NCBI GenBank assembly: GCA_018816385.1
Contig: JAHIVK010000054.1
Span: forward strand, 1-44,636
From: Patescibacteria group bacterium
Lineage (GTDB): Bacteria > Patescibacteriota > Microgenomatia > UBA1400 > PJMF01
Direction: 5' to 3'
Length of the DNA: 44,636 nt
Shown here: positions 18,163 through 29,314 of the stretch, one piece after another
How positions within the stretch are numbered: the stretch's first letter is position 1
Layout of the letters: each line of letters opens with the position of its first letter
Notes under the pieces: generated by a model
Told to the model about the DNA's origin: nothing
Database searches by the model: none
What the model saw: only the letters and a program-made list of their open reading frames with translations
Translations under genes and position numbers: made by a program

Positions 18163-19818
18163 TTAGGTCAGGGGCTGATTAACTGAGAGTTGTTTTTGGC
18201 AATTATGGAGAATTTCTTTGGGTGTATTAAGCAACAGCCAAGCAGCTCGAGGTCCATGAGTTTTGCCCAGTAAAACTTGATAGATACTGGTGAAAGCCTG
18301 CTTTGGTCCTATGCCATTTTTTGACTCAGTGAAAATAGCCTGTTGAAGCTCTTGAGGATCTGGCCATTTTTTGTTCAAGACTTGATTAATTGTCCAAATC
18401 ACAAACTCTTTTTGATCTGCAGTCAGTGAACTAGTGTCATATGACACATTTGCTCTGGGTGTGAGTTGAAATTCACTGGGTGCGTAGTTATCCAGCCAGA
18501 TTTGAGCATGTTTTTTTCTGAGTTCAAGTTCGGCAATTTCTTTTTTAGTCAATGCTGATCCCTTGATCTTGGTAAACTCTGCCTCTAAATCTTTTTCGGG
18601 ATACTGCATCCAGCCAGCCACATCCCGATACCTGGGCAGAAAGTATGGCTTGGGGACAGCCCCAACTTGAGCCAGCTCAAAAGATCTGGCCAGTCTTTGA
18701 TCTCCCGTTTCTTGTCCCCAGAATATTTGGGCCGCTTGGTCATAGTCATCAAATAAGTCTGGCACAGCCATAGTGGCAGGATCAAAATCTATGACCTGAT
18801 TAAAATGTTTATTAGTAAATAGAAAACGACCAACTGCTGGAGGAAACAGTTGCACAAATTCCCTGGCTGAAGTCCCCACTCCCTTGCTGGAACTCATCTT
18901 AGCTCCCCTGACTAAAATCCATTCGTAAGGAATATCGAAAGGAATAATTGAGTTAAAAACTTGCTCGCAGAAAGCATTGGCCATATCGCGGGAACCGCCA
19001 GCTGAAGTGTGATCTTTGCCGGAACCCTCAATGGTCACCCCCATTACCTGCCAATGAGCTGGCCAATCAATTTTCCACATCAGTTTGCCCGACCCATCAA
19101 AAGGTGAGGTAGTGAAGCGTTTTAATTCTTGGCCATCTTTGTCCAAACTGACGGCCTCAACCTTTTGACCATCCCAGGATTGAGTTAGGGTTTTTTTTGA
19201 TTGCAAATCTTTATCAAATGATTTGAATGGATACCAATTTGTTGGTAAATCATACTCTGCAACCTTGGTATAAATATCTTTAATGACTTGAGCTTTATCT
19301 AAGGATGTTTTAATCACTCCATTCATTTGTCCTGATTCATAAAGTTGATGACTCCAGACTATTTCTTGAGAACAACCTAAATAGCGGAAAGCATGGATAA
19401 AATCAAAGGCATAAAGTTGGGCATAACTATTGGCCTCTTGTAACTTTTTCTTTTCTTCACTTGGAATGTGACTGGTATCAATGCCTGACTCAGTAATTTG
19501 GGGCGCAGGGATTTGGCAAAGTGGTTTATCAATGTATGGTTGATACTTTTTAGTATCTAAGTAGCTGGGGATTTTTGTCATGCCATCCAGGTCGTTAATG
19601 ACATAGGTGCTAGTCACGGGTTGGTCAGTTTTGGTGGCTAAAACTTTGGCGACTAAGTCATGGAGCACCACACCTCTCAAAGAACCAACGTGGACTCTAC
19701 CAGAGGGAGTTTTCATATCATCCACATGCAGTTTATTAACTTGGTGCTTTGTTTGCCAATCCAGAACTTCTGCCACCAAAGTGTCTATCCAGTGAGGTGA
19801 CCCAGTTTGTGTTGTCAT
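18163..19818 (-). CDS. lysS: Class I lysyl-tRNA synthetase
   Basis: PSGRVHVGSLRGVVLHD (HIGH-like), GAKMSSSKGVG (KMSKS-like), SGKDHTSAGGSRD. Confidence 0.93.
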   Translation of the reverse strand: MTTQTGSPHWIDTLVAEVLDWQTKHQVNKLHVDDMKTPSGRVHVGSLRGVVLHDLVAKVLATKTDQPVTSTYVINDLDGMTKIPSYLDTKKYQPYIDKPLCQIPAPQITESGIDTSHIPSEEKKKLQEANSYAQLYAFDFIHAFRYLGCSQEIVWSHQLYESGQMNGVIKTSLDKAQVIKDIYTKVAEYDLPTNWYPFKSFDKDLQSKKTLTQSWDGQKVEAVSLDKDGQELKRFTTSPFDGSGKLMWKIDWPAHWQVMGVTIEGSGKDHTSAGGSRDMANAFCEQVFNSIIPFDIPYEWILVRGAKMSSSKGVGTSAREFVQLFPPAVGRFLFTNKHFNQVIDFDPATMAVPDLFDDYDQAAQIFWGQETGDQRLARSFELAQVGAVPKPYFLPRYRDVAGWMQYPEKDLEAEFTKIKGSALTKKEIAELELRKKHAQIWLDNYAPSEFQLTPRANVSYDTSSLTADQKEFVIWTINQVLNKKWPDPQELQQAIFTESKNGIGPKQAFTSIYQVLLGKTHGPRAAWLLLNTPKEILHNCQKQLSVNQPLT

Positions 19819-20147
19819 TGTAGTTGATTATAAAGCATGTATTGAGGTAAAGATAACTGACTAAAACTATTTGTGATTAAAAAACTTGGCAAATTCAATT
19901 TGAGGAGCATGCGAATTAAACACAACTTAATTTAAATACGCTTATCGTTTTGGAGTTTAATTCGTTGAGTGAGCTTTGTTTTTTTAATAAAAAATTCTCA
20001 TAAAGCGAACGCCTCCGACAATTGTAATTTCCAAGTTTTATACCAATTCTGGTTGACTTAGCACGAAGACCGCAAATCTCCGTTAGTAGAGAATCAGGTT
20101 GGGTGATGGCTTGTTGTTTTGAAAACAGGTGGTGCGGGAATGACAGG

Positions 20148-20666
20148 CTATTTAACGTCGATGATTTTGTACTCAACCACTCCCCCTGGTGCTTGGACTT
20201 GGGCTGTATCCCCCTTCTTTTTACCCATCAGGGATTTGCCCAAAGGAGACACGCTAGAGATTTTATTTTCTCCGGGTTCAGATTCAAATTCGCCGGCCAC
20301 ATCAAAAGTTTTTTTAGCTTGAGAGCCTTTTTTCAAAATTGTGACTTTTGAGCCAACTCCAATTACAGTTTTACTGCGAGTATTGGTGATAATTTGAGCT
20401 TTTTCGATAATTTCTCCAATTTGATCAATCCGAGTCTGAACCAGTTGCTGGTCATCTCGAGCACTGTGATATTCTGAATTTTCGGATAGATCACCATACT
20501 CTCTAGCTTTAGTCACTCGATCAATAGCTTCAGGCAGTTTAGTATCAACTAGCTCTTTCAACTCTTGTTTCAATTCATCCAATCCAGCCTGAGTTAACTG
20601 GATTTGTTGACCATTTATTTGATTAGCTTGACCATTGTCTGTTTTCATCGTCGCATCAGTATACAT
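20148..20666 (-). CDS. greA: Transcription elongation factor GreA
   Basis: LTQAGLDELKQELKELV...AREYGDLSENSEYHSARDDQ, PLGKSLMGKKKGDTAQVQAPGG. Confidence 0.96.
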   Translation of the reverse strand: MYTDATMKTDNGQANQINGQQIQLTQAGLDELKQELKELVDTKLPEAIDRVTKAREYGDLSENSEYHSARDDQQLVQTRIDQIGEIIEKAQIITNTRSKTVIGVGSKVTILKKGSQAKKTFDVAGEFESEPGENKISSVSPLGKSLMGKKKGDTAQVQAPGGVVEYKIIDVK

Positions 20667-20695
20667 TAAAATTATCCGAGAGCAAGTAGGTTTGA

Positions 20696-20998
20696 TTACA
20701 TCTGGAGAGAATCATTTGAATCGACACTTTGCCATCTTTGGGCTTGATCGACACTATCCACCATAATGGTGACTTCGTCGCTGGGTGAAACTGTTAAAAA
20801 GCCATTGGATACGGTCATTGATTTCCAAACATCAGCCTTTAAGTAAAGGAGTTCCCCCTCTTTGATTCTGGTAAATAAAGGAATGTGTCCAGGCAAAATA
20901 GTGATCATACCTTGGACAGCTTGGGCCGAAACAGCTTCGACTTCTGTAGATAAAAGTTCTTTTTCTTGTGAGACTATCTGCAGTTTGAGTTTGGCCAT
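20696..20998 (-). CDS. atpC: F1Fo ATP synthase epsilon subunit (short)
   Basis: KLKLQIVSQEKELLSTEVEAVSAQAVQGMITILPGHIPLFT; operon position. Confidence 0.9.
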   Translation of the reverse strand: MAKLKLQIVSQEKELLSTEVEAVSAQAVQGMITILPGHIPLFTRIKEGELLYLKADVWKSMTVSNGFLTVSPSDEVTIMVDSVDQAQRWQSVDSNDSLQM

Positions 20999-21003
20999 GA
21001 TAT

Positions 21004-23278
<2,275 letters not shown>

Positions 23279-23284
23279 ATAATA

Positions 23285-24814
23285 TTACTTAGATTGTTCT
23301 AACATCAATTCCGGATGTAAACTGTTAAAAGTTTTAACTATTTGATGCAGTTCTTGATCAATGTCTTCGGTTAATTTGGCTTGATTTTTGATTTCACTCA
23401 AAAGTTTGCGATGATTGGAGTGCATGTACTTGATGTATAACTGCTCCCACTCGGTGATAGCTTTTTCTTCAACTGGGTCAAGATAACCCTTGACTGCCGC
23501 AAAAATGATCACCACCTGCTCTTCTGGTTTGAGGGGTTGGTCCCAACCTTGTTTTAAGATGGCATTAACCCTAATACCTCTATCTAGTTGAGCTTTAGTT
23601 TTTTCATCCAAATCAGAACTAAATTGAGAAAAGGCTTCCAATTCTCTAAATTGAGCTAGATCTAATTTCATAGTGCCAGCCACTTGTTTAGTGGATTTAA
23701 GTTGAGCTGATGAGCCGACTCTAGAAACAGACAAACCAATATTAATAGCTGGTTTCATGCCAGCGTTAAACAGGTCAGTTTCAAGATAGATTTGACCATC
23801 AGTAATTGAGATGACATTAGTGGGAATATAGGCAGATACGTCTCCAGCCTGAGTTTCGATAATTGGCAGAGCAGTAATTGAACCTCCGCCGTATTTATCA
23901 TCTAGTCGGCAAGCTCTTTCCAGTAGCCTGGAGTGAAGGTAAAAAACATCACCAGGATAGGCTTCTCTACCAGAAGGACGACGCAGTAAAAGTGAAATTT
24001 CTCGGTAAGCTTGAGCGTGTTTAGTTAAATCATCAAAAATGATTAACACATCTTTGCCTTGATCTAAAAAGTATTCGGCTACAGCTTGACCAGTGTAGGG
24101 AGCTAAGTATTGGGCGGCGGCAGTATCAGAAGCGCTGGCCGAGACAATTATGGTATGATCCATAGCTGATCTTTCGGTTAAGACTTGAGTAATTTGAGCC
24201 AGTGAAGCTCGTTTTTGACCAATTGAAACATAAACACAAACCACATCACCAGCGGTTTGATTAAGGATGGTCCCCAGGGCAATAGCCGTTTTGCCTGTAG
24301 ACCTGTCACCAATAATCAGCTCTCTTTGGCCTCGACCAATGGGAATCATAGCGTCAATGGCTTTGATGCCAGTATGCATAGGGACCGAGACTGATTTGCG
24401 TCGAATCACTCCAGGAGCAATTTTTTCTAGAGGCATGAATCTTTTTGGTTTAATAGGATTGCCGCCATCAATCACCTGTCCTAGACTATCAATAGTTCTA
24501 CCCAGAATACTGTCTGCTACTCCAACTGACAGGACTCGGCCGGTTCTCTTAACAGTTGAACCAGCTCTCAAATGCATAACGTGTCCTAGGGCGACAATAC
24601 CCACGCCCTCTTTTTTGAGATTTAAAGCTAAACCAAACTCACCCTGGCCTAGATCAATTAATTCGCTAATTTGAGCAGAATCTAGTCCAGAGACTTCTAT
24701 GATGCCGTCACCAAATGATTCAACCGTGCCCACAGATTCAGACTGGGGTGATAAATCTGCATCTTGAATTAATTCCTTGAGAGACTCTGAGAATGAGGGA
24801 CTGAGTTTATTCAT
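23285..24814 (-). CDS. atpA: F1Fo ATP synthase alpha subunit
   Basis: GRGQRELIIGDRSTGKTAIA, operon context. Confidence 0.98.
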   Translation of the reverse strand: MNKLSPSFSESLKELIQDADLSPQSESVGTVESFGDGIIEVSGLDSAQISELIDLGQGEFGLALNLKKEGVGIVALGHVMHLRAGSTVKRTGRVLSVGVADSILGRTIDSLGQVIDGGNPIKPKRFMPLEKIAPGVIRRKSVSVPMHTGIKAIDAMIPIGRGQRELIIGDRSTGKTAIALGTILNQTAGDVVCVYVSIGQKRASLAQITQVLTERSAMDHTIIVSASASDTAAAQYLAPYTGQAVAEYFLDQGKDVLIIFDDLTKHAQAYREISLLLRRPSGREAYPGDVFYLHSRLLERACRLDDKYGGGSITALPIIETQAGDVSAYIPTNVISITDGQIYLETDLFNAGMKPAINIGLSVSRVGSSAQLKSTKQVAGTMKLDLAQFRELEAFSQFSSDLDEKTKAQLDRGIRVNAILKQGWDQPLKPEEQVVIIFAAVKGYLDPVEEKAITEWEQLYIKYMHSNHRKLLSEIKNQAKLTEDIDQELHQIVKTFNSLHPELMLEQSK

Positions 24815-24843
24815 AGTTTGGCCTTATTTATTAAATCTATAAT

Positions 24844-24868
24844 TAGACTTTCTGCGGCAGAAAGTCTA
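24844..24868. repeat. 25-nt mini-palindrome TAGACTTTCTGC-G-GCAGAAAGTCTA overlapping the atpH stop
   Basis: 12-bp perfect arms; the atpH TAG stop (24866-24868) lies in the right arm. Confidence 0.9.
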
Positions 24869-25300
24869 TTGTTGTTGAAGTATTTTTTTTATTTTTTCCA
24901 GTTTGCTGGCAATTGTGCCGTCATATTCGGTTGATCCCACTCGAACTTTAAGACCACCAACCACCTTTGGATCAATGACTTCTCTAAAGTCGATGGGTCC
25001 TTGGTTTTTTTCAATGGCTTGTTTGATTTTTTTTCTTTGATCATCTGATAGTTTGACAGCTGTGACCACGGTGGCAGTTGGCAATTGAGATTGAAGCTTG
25101 GCCAATTTACCGGCAATCGTGACGTCAAATTCTTTAAGACCAACCGTAATTTTTAATCCGCCAATAACCCCCGAATTAACCACTTCCTTCAACTCAAACT
25201 CTTGACCAATTTTACGCCTGATTTCACTCTCAACAGCTTTTTTTTGAGTTGGTGTTAATTTGTGGGCAGTGGTAATGACAACTCTTGGTTGATTGGTCAT
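24866..25300 (-). CDS. atpH: F1Fo ATP synthase delta subunit, apparent tandem duplication of the C-terminal domain
   Basis: Operon position between b and alpha; two copies of an LTxxQ...V(I/V)GGLK(I/V)xVG...TIAxKL pattern. Confidence 0.85.
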   Translation of the reverse strand: MTNQPRVVITTAHKLTPTQKKAVESEIRRKIGQEFELKEVVNSGVIGGLKITVGLKEFDVTIAGKLAKLQSQLPTATVVTAVKLSDDQRKKIKQAIEKNQGPIDFREVIDPKVVGGLKVRVGSTEYDGTIASKLEKIKKILQQQ

Positions 25301-25307
25301 AAATTAT

Positions 25308-25793
25308 TTATATTTGTTTCAAAAACAGATTAAGTTCTTGGTCAATCAGTTTTGAGTGTTGAGCAGAAGTCAATGAAGTGCCCACAACTTTGGCACTGGT
25401 TTGAATGACTGCTTCGGCTAGTTGATCGTTCATACCTTTGAGCATTTGTTCCTTTTCATTGACCCACTTTTGTTTCAAAAGTTCAACTTCTACTTGAGCC
25501 TGTTGTTTTGCCTCTTCAATGATTTGAGTTTTGGTAGTGCTAGCTTCTTTGGTGGCTTTGTCCAAAATTTGAGCTGATTTTTCATTCAGTTCTTGTTTGG
25601 TTTTCTCTCCTAGCGCCTCAATTTGTTCTCTTTGCACCAAAGCTTCTTCAGCCGCCTTTTGTCCTTCGGCAATTCTTTTTGATCTCTCATCAAAGACTTT
25701 TAAAATGGGTTTATAGAGTAGCACAGACAGACTGCCAACAACCACCAAAAAGTTGATGGCTTGAAACAAAATTTGGGGAAATTGAATATCCAT
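25308..25793 (-). CDS. atpF: F1Fo ATP synthase b subunit
   Basis: N-terminal TM, long charged helix, KPILKVFDERSKRIAEG. Confidence 0.95.
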   Translation of the reverse strand: MDIQFPQILFQAINFLVVVGSLSVLLYKPILKVFDERSKRIAEGQKAAEEALVQREQIEALGEKTKQELNEKSAQILDKATKEASTTKTQIIEEAKQQAQVEVELLKQKWVNEKEQMLKGMNDQLAEAVIQTSAKVVGTSLTSAQHSKLIDQELNLFLKQI

Positions 25794-25814
25794 AGCTCTC
25801 CTTTATTTTTGATT

Positions 25815-26039
<225 letters not shown>

Positions 26040-26053
26040 TTATAAATAATTAC

Positions 26054-27007
26054 TTAATGTTCTTCGTGACCTTGGGTGGCCATGTTAAAAAATACCAGCG
26101 ACAACATAGAAAAAACTAAGGCTTGAATAAAACCCACAAATAGCTCCAAGCCGTAAAAAGGCATAGGCACCACCACGGGAATTAAAAAAGTGATGACTAC
26201 CAACAGCACTTCGCCGGCAAAGATATTGCCAAATAACCGGAAAGCAAACGAGATAATTTTGGCAAACTCGGAAATAAGCTCCAGCAGGCCTACAAAAAAA
26301 TCAATGGGACTGGCAAGATTAAAGAATTTTTTGAGGTAAGAAAACTTGAGGGTCATTAGACCAAAAATTTGAGTAGCAATGACTGAAGTAATTGCCAAAG
26401 CTAAAGTCGTGTTGAGGTCAGCACTACCGGGACGGAAAACAGGAGCCTTAATTTGATGATTGCTAGCTTCAATTAATTCTTCTTTAGTGAACATATCTAA
26501 ATCATTGACAATATTGGTTTCTGTTTCAACTTGATGTTGGAGAGTGATCTCATGATTGGGGTCAGCCTGATGCTGGTCTGTTTCTAGGTGTTGATTAACT
26601 TCTTCCAGTGTCACTTCAATCGCCTCAAGTTCATTGGTTATAGTCACTTCATCTTGTTCGGCAATAGGCGTAGTAACTATGGTACCCACACCCGGCAATA
26701 AGCCGAACCAGTTGTTAAACAGGATAAACAAGAAAAAAGTTGCAAAAAATGGTAAAAATCGGCGTGTTTTTTTGGCGTCTCCAGTGATAGTTTGGATAAA
26801 GCTTTGTAAAGTCTCAATTAGCCACTCAGCAACATTTTGTAAACCTTTTGGTTTATTTGTAGATTTAAGTTTAAAGCGAACTATCAAGGCAAACGCAATC
26901 ATTACAAAACTAACAATCAAGCTGGTTAACATTGAGTTAGTAATTTGGAGATGGCCAATTTGGAATAATGGTTCAGCTGAAATTGAAATATGTGGACCAG
27001 TTGCCAT
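26054..27007 (-). CDS. atpB: F1Fo ATP synthase a subunit with large acidic loop
   Basis: NNWFGLLPG, SADLNTTLALA, FAFRLFGNIFAGE (conserved Arg), C-terminal FVGFIQALVFSMLSLVF. Confidence 0.96.
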   Translation of the reverse strand: MATGPHISISAEPLFQIGHLQITNSMLTSLIVSFVMIAFALIVRFKLKSTNKPKGLQNVAEWLIETLQSFIQTITGDAKKTRRFLPFFATFFLFILFNNWFGLLPGVGTIVTTPIAEQDEVTITNELEAIEVTLEEVNQHLETDQHQADPNHEITLQHQVETETNIVNDLDMFTKEELIEASNHQIKAPVFRPGSADLNTTLALAITSVIATQIFGLMTLKFSYLKKFFNLASPIDFFVGLLELISEFAKIISFAFRLFGNIFAGEVLLVVITFLIPVVVPMPFYGLELFVGFIQALVFSMLSLVFFNMATQGHEEH

Positions 27008-27075
27008 AAGTTATTTCTGTATTATTTTGACTCAAAAGTACGCATTATATCCAGATTGAGTATTATAACAGCACC

Positions 27076-27113
27076 AGACTTTATTAACTCGTTTTTTATT
27101 TCGCAGAAAGTCT
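27076..27113. repeat. Mini-palindrome of TAGACTT family upstream of atpB
   Basis: AGACTTT...AAAGTCT arms; inner taactcgttttttatttcgcag resembles MITE right end. Confidence 0.65.
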
Positions 27114-27176
27114 ACTCAATTTAATAGTGACTGCTTCAATAACACACATTTTTAGTTAATTCAAAAAAACGGGTTG

Positions 27177-28985
27177 TTACTCTGCCAGAACAATCACTGC
27201 ACTGTATTTGCTCAAGCTATCTTCAGTTGAGTAACCCTCAGCAAATACTAATTCTAACTCTGAATCCTTACTTAAAGCTTGCACCAATCCAACACTCTCT
27301 TCGGCCATCAGCACGTACACGCCAGCTTCATAATCACCCTTAGCATTGCCAGCCACCACAGATTTATAATCAGCGGTTTCCAGTTTTGTTTTGGTCGTGC
27401 CGGCGTAGCCTGCTTTGGTAGTGGCATTGACAACCAAGATAGAAACGGTTGTTCGATCAACTTCAATGGGTGTGGGTGCGATAGTGGGCTCAGTTTCGCC
27501 TGGAGTTTGAGCGTCGTCAGTGATGACAACTGGAGTTTCTGGGGGGGTAGCTTGCGAATTGGTGAAGTTAAGGATGGCTAATCCAACTCCAACGCCAATG
27601 GCGACAGTTGCGAAGAATACAGCCACGGTGATAAAGAGCATTCTGAGCATAGTGTTGACTCCTGTTGATTTGGTTGATGCAGGCTTTTGTATTTGAGTGG
27701 CTGATGTGAGTTGAGGTTTAAGACTTGGTTTTTCTTGATGACTATTGTCTGAGGTAGAGCTAGTGAAGCGAGTCAAGTCGATGTTGGCTTTGGGAGTTTC
27801 TTCTGGTTTGGCTTTACCCATGGCTGATCCTACAGTTGGACTAACCTCTTTCTTTTCCAGGGTTTTGTTTAATTTAGCTTCAATATCTAATTTATTATCT
27901 AGTTTGGCAGTTGATTCAAACTTAACTCCCGATTTAGTAGGTTTAATTTGATCGGTGGTTTCACCGACTGATTCCACACTTACCTCTGGCGTAGGAGCGA
28001 CAACAGGTGTTGATTTTTCCTCTTGGGAGGCATCATTGGGTTTGGGCAGATCTGACATACTCTGGGTCTCCTGACTAGTTGATGCTTCATTATTAAATGA
28101 ATTGGCTTGATATACAAGGTCCTCTTGGTCTTGAGTCGAAATAGAGCCAAGTTTAAACTGAGGCACCGGATACTCATCAATCGACAGAGTTCTCATGCCG
28201 GACTCAATAATTTGTTTAACAAATCCCGGCATTTTGGCCTGATCGTCTTTAATATTTGTTAATTGCTGAAGTGGCACGGTGTCACTTAAGAGAGTTTTGA
28301 GTTTATCTTCAATTTGATTACTGGCTAGTAAGTATATAGTTTGAATGTTAGGTTCAGTACCCTTGAGAGTTTTAATAGTTTCGGCGACTTGATCAACGTC
28401 TGTTGCAAGAGTTAGGGTGGCTTGATCAACACCAATGTAGTGCAAGGCTGTATAGAGATAAGCTCCAATTTGCAGGACGGAAATTGAGGGTTCAAGGGAA
28501 ACTACAGATTTAACAGTCCAAGTTACGGGTGAAATACTAGAAATTTGGACCTTATATTTATTGGCCATGATTCTGATGGGAGCCAGCAATGATTTTTCCA
28601 GAGCCGAAACTTGCACTTTGGCATTGTTATTAAGTTGAGCCAACACACTGGTTTCGATTTCATGGGTAGATTTGGTTAAACCTAGTTTGGGTAAGGTGGT
28701 GTTGATAAGTTGGTCAATTATCTTTTTATCATCTGTTTCATTGACTGTTAGGATGGTATTGGTGAACATAGAATCAGGTAAAATTAACCGATATTCTTCC
28801 GGTTCCAGTTTTTCAAACAACTTTTCAATGTTGACAGTATTAAAAACATTTTCATCCATAAACTGACCATTGATCTGGCGAAATGACTGGATGGCAAAGG
28901 TATGGGGTTTTTTGGCGGGTAGCAACTCGGCGATGTACGCCAAATCCGGCAGGATGTAGAGAAGTTTGTGTGTGTTGAGCATCAA
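27177..28985 (-). CDS. Membrane protein with PilM-like N-terminal region, one TM helix and LytR_C-like C-terminal domain
   Basis: N-terminal LPDSMFTNTILTV-type region; TM LFITVAVFFATVAIGVGVGLAIL; C-terminal VSILVVNATTKAGYAGTTKTKLETADY. Confidence 0.6.
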   Translation of the reverse strand: MMLNTHKLLYILPDLAYIAELLPAKKPHTFAIQSFRQINGQFMDENVFNTVNIEKLFEKLEPEEYRLILPDSMFTNTILTVNETDDKKIIDQLINTTLPKLGLTKSTHEIETSVLAQLNNNAKVQVSALEKSLLAPIRIMANKYKVQISSISPVTWTVKSVVSLEPSISVLQIGAYLYTALHYIGVDQATLTLATDVDQVAETIKTLKGTEPNIQTIYLLASNQIEDKLKTLLSDTVPLQQLTNIKDDQAKMPGFVKQIIESGMRTLSIDEYPVPQFKLGSISTQDQEDLVYQANSFNNEASTSQETQSMSDLPKPNDASQEEKSTPVVAPTPEVSVESVGETTDQIKPTKSGVKFESTAKLDNKLDIEAKLNKTLEKKEVSPTVGSAMGKAKPEETPKANIDLTRFTSSTSDNSHQEKPSLKPQLTSATQIQKPASTKSTGVNTMLRMLFITVAVFFATVAIGVGVGLAILNFTNSQATPPETPVVITDDAQTPGETEPTIAPTPIEVDRTTVSILVVNATTKAGYAGTTKTKLETADYKSVVAGNAKGDYEAGVYVLMAEESVGLVQALSKDSELELVFAEGYSTEDSLSKYSAVIVLAE

Positions 28986-28991
28986 GTACGA

Positions 28992-29021
28992 TTATACTAT
29001 ACAATCTGGAGCTGGTATAAT
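28992..29021 (+). promoter_or_regulatory. Putative promoter of tRNA-Lys
   Basis: TTATAC - 18 nt - TATAAT (29016-29021), preceded by tgg. Confidence 0.45.
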
Positions 29022-29041
29022 CCAGGGTTGCCCAAAATATT

Positions 29042-29115
29042 GGGTCCGTAGCTCAGTTGGTTAGAGCGACAGCCTTTTAAGCTGTGCGTCCCGGGTTCGA
29101 GTCCCGGCGGACTCA
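29042..29115 (+). tRNA. tRNA-Lys (anticodon UUU)
   Basis: Full cloverleaf: acceptor GGGTCCG/CGGACTC, anticodon stem ACAGC/GCTGT with loop CTTTTAA, T-stem CCGGG/CCCGG; 3' CCA not encoded. Confidence 0.97.
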
Positions 29116-29119
29116 CTTT
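29099..29119 (+). repeat. 21-nt direct repeat, copy 1 (tRNA-Lys 3' tail)
   Basis: gagtcccggcggactcacttt, exact match to 29275-29295. Confidence 0.95.
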
Positions 29120-29120
29120 C

Positions 29121-29273
29121 TAAAATAAGTCGATAGAATATCGACTTATTTTAAAAATGATCCTACGGATCAAACCCATGTCTTCAATAAAGACTCATCT
29201 TTATTGAAGACACGGGTTCCCCCGAAATTGATCTTAATCAATTTCGGGACTAGTCCCGAATCGAAGATTCGGG
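29121..29273. other. Run of five adjacent inverted repeats
   Basis: 29121-29153 (15-bp stem), 29158-29172 (6 bp), 29173-29218 (~21 bp, one mismatch), 29221-29248 (12 bp), 29255-29273 (8 bp); 29246-29257 GGGACTAGTCCC bridges the last two. Confidence 0.9.
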
Positions 29274-29274
29274 G

Positions 29275-29295
29275 GAGTCCCGGCGGACTCACTTT
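29275..29295 (+). repeat. 21-nt direct repeat, copy 2
   Basis: gagtcccggcggactcacttt. Confidence 0.95.
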
Positions 29296-29314
29296 TGTCT
29301 GATAGACTATCTCT

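Noticed and set aside
19916-20176. 86-aa minus-strand ORF between lysS and greA
   Set aside because: Overlaps greA in another frame and has no protein-like pattern; likely spurious.
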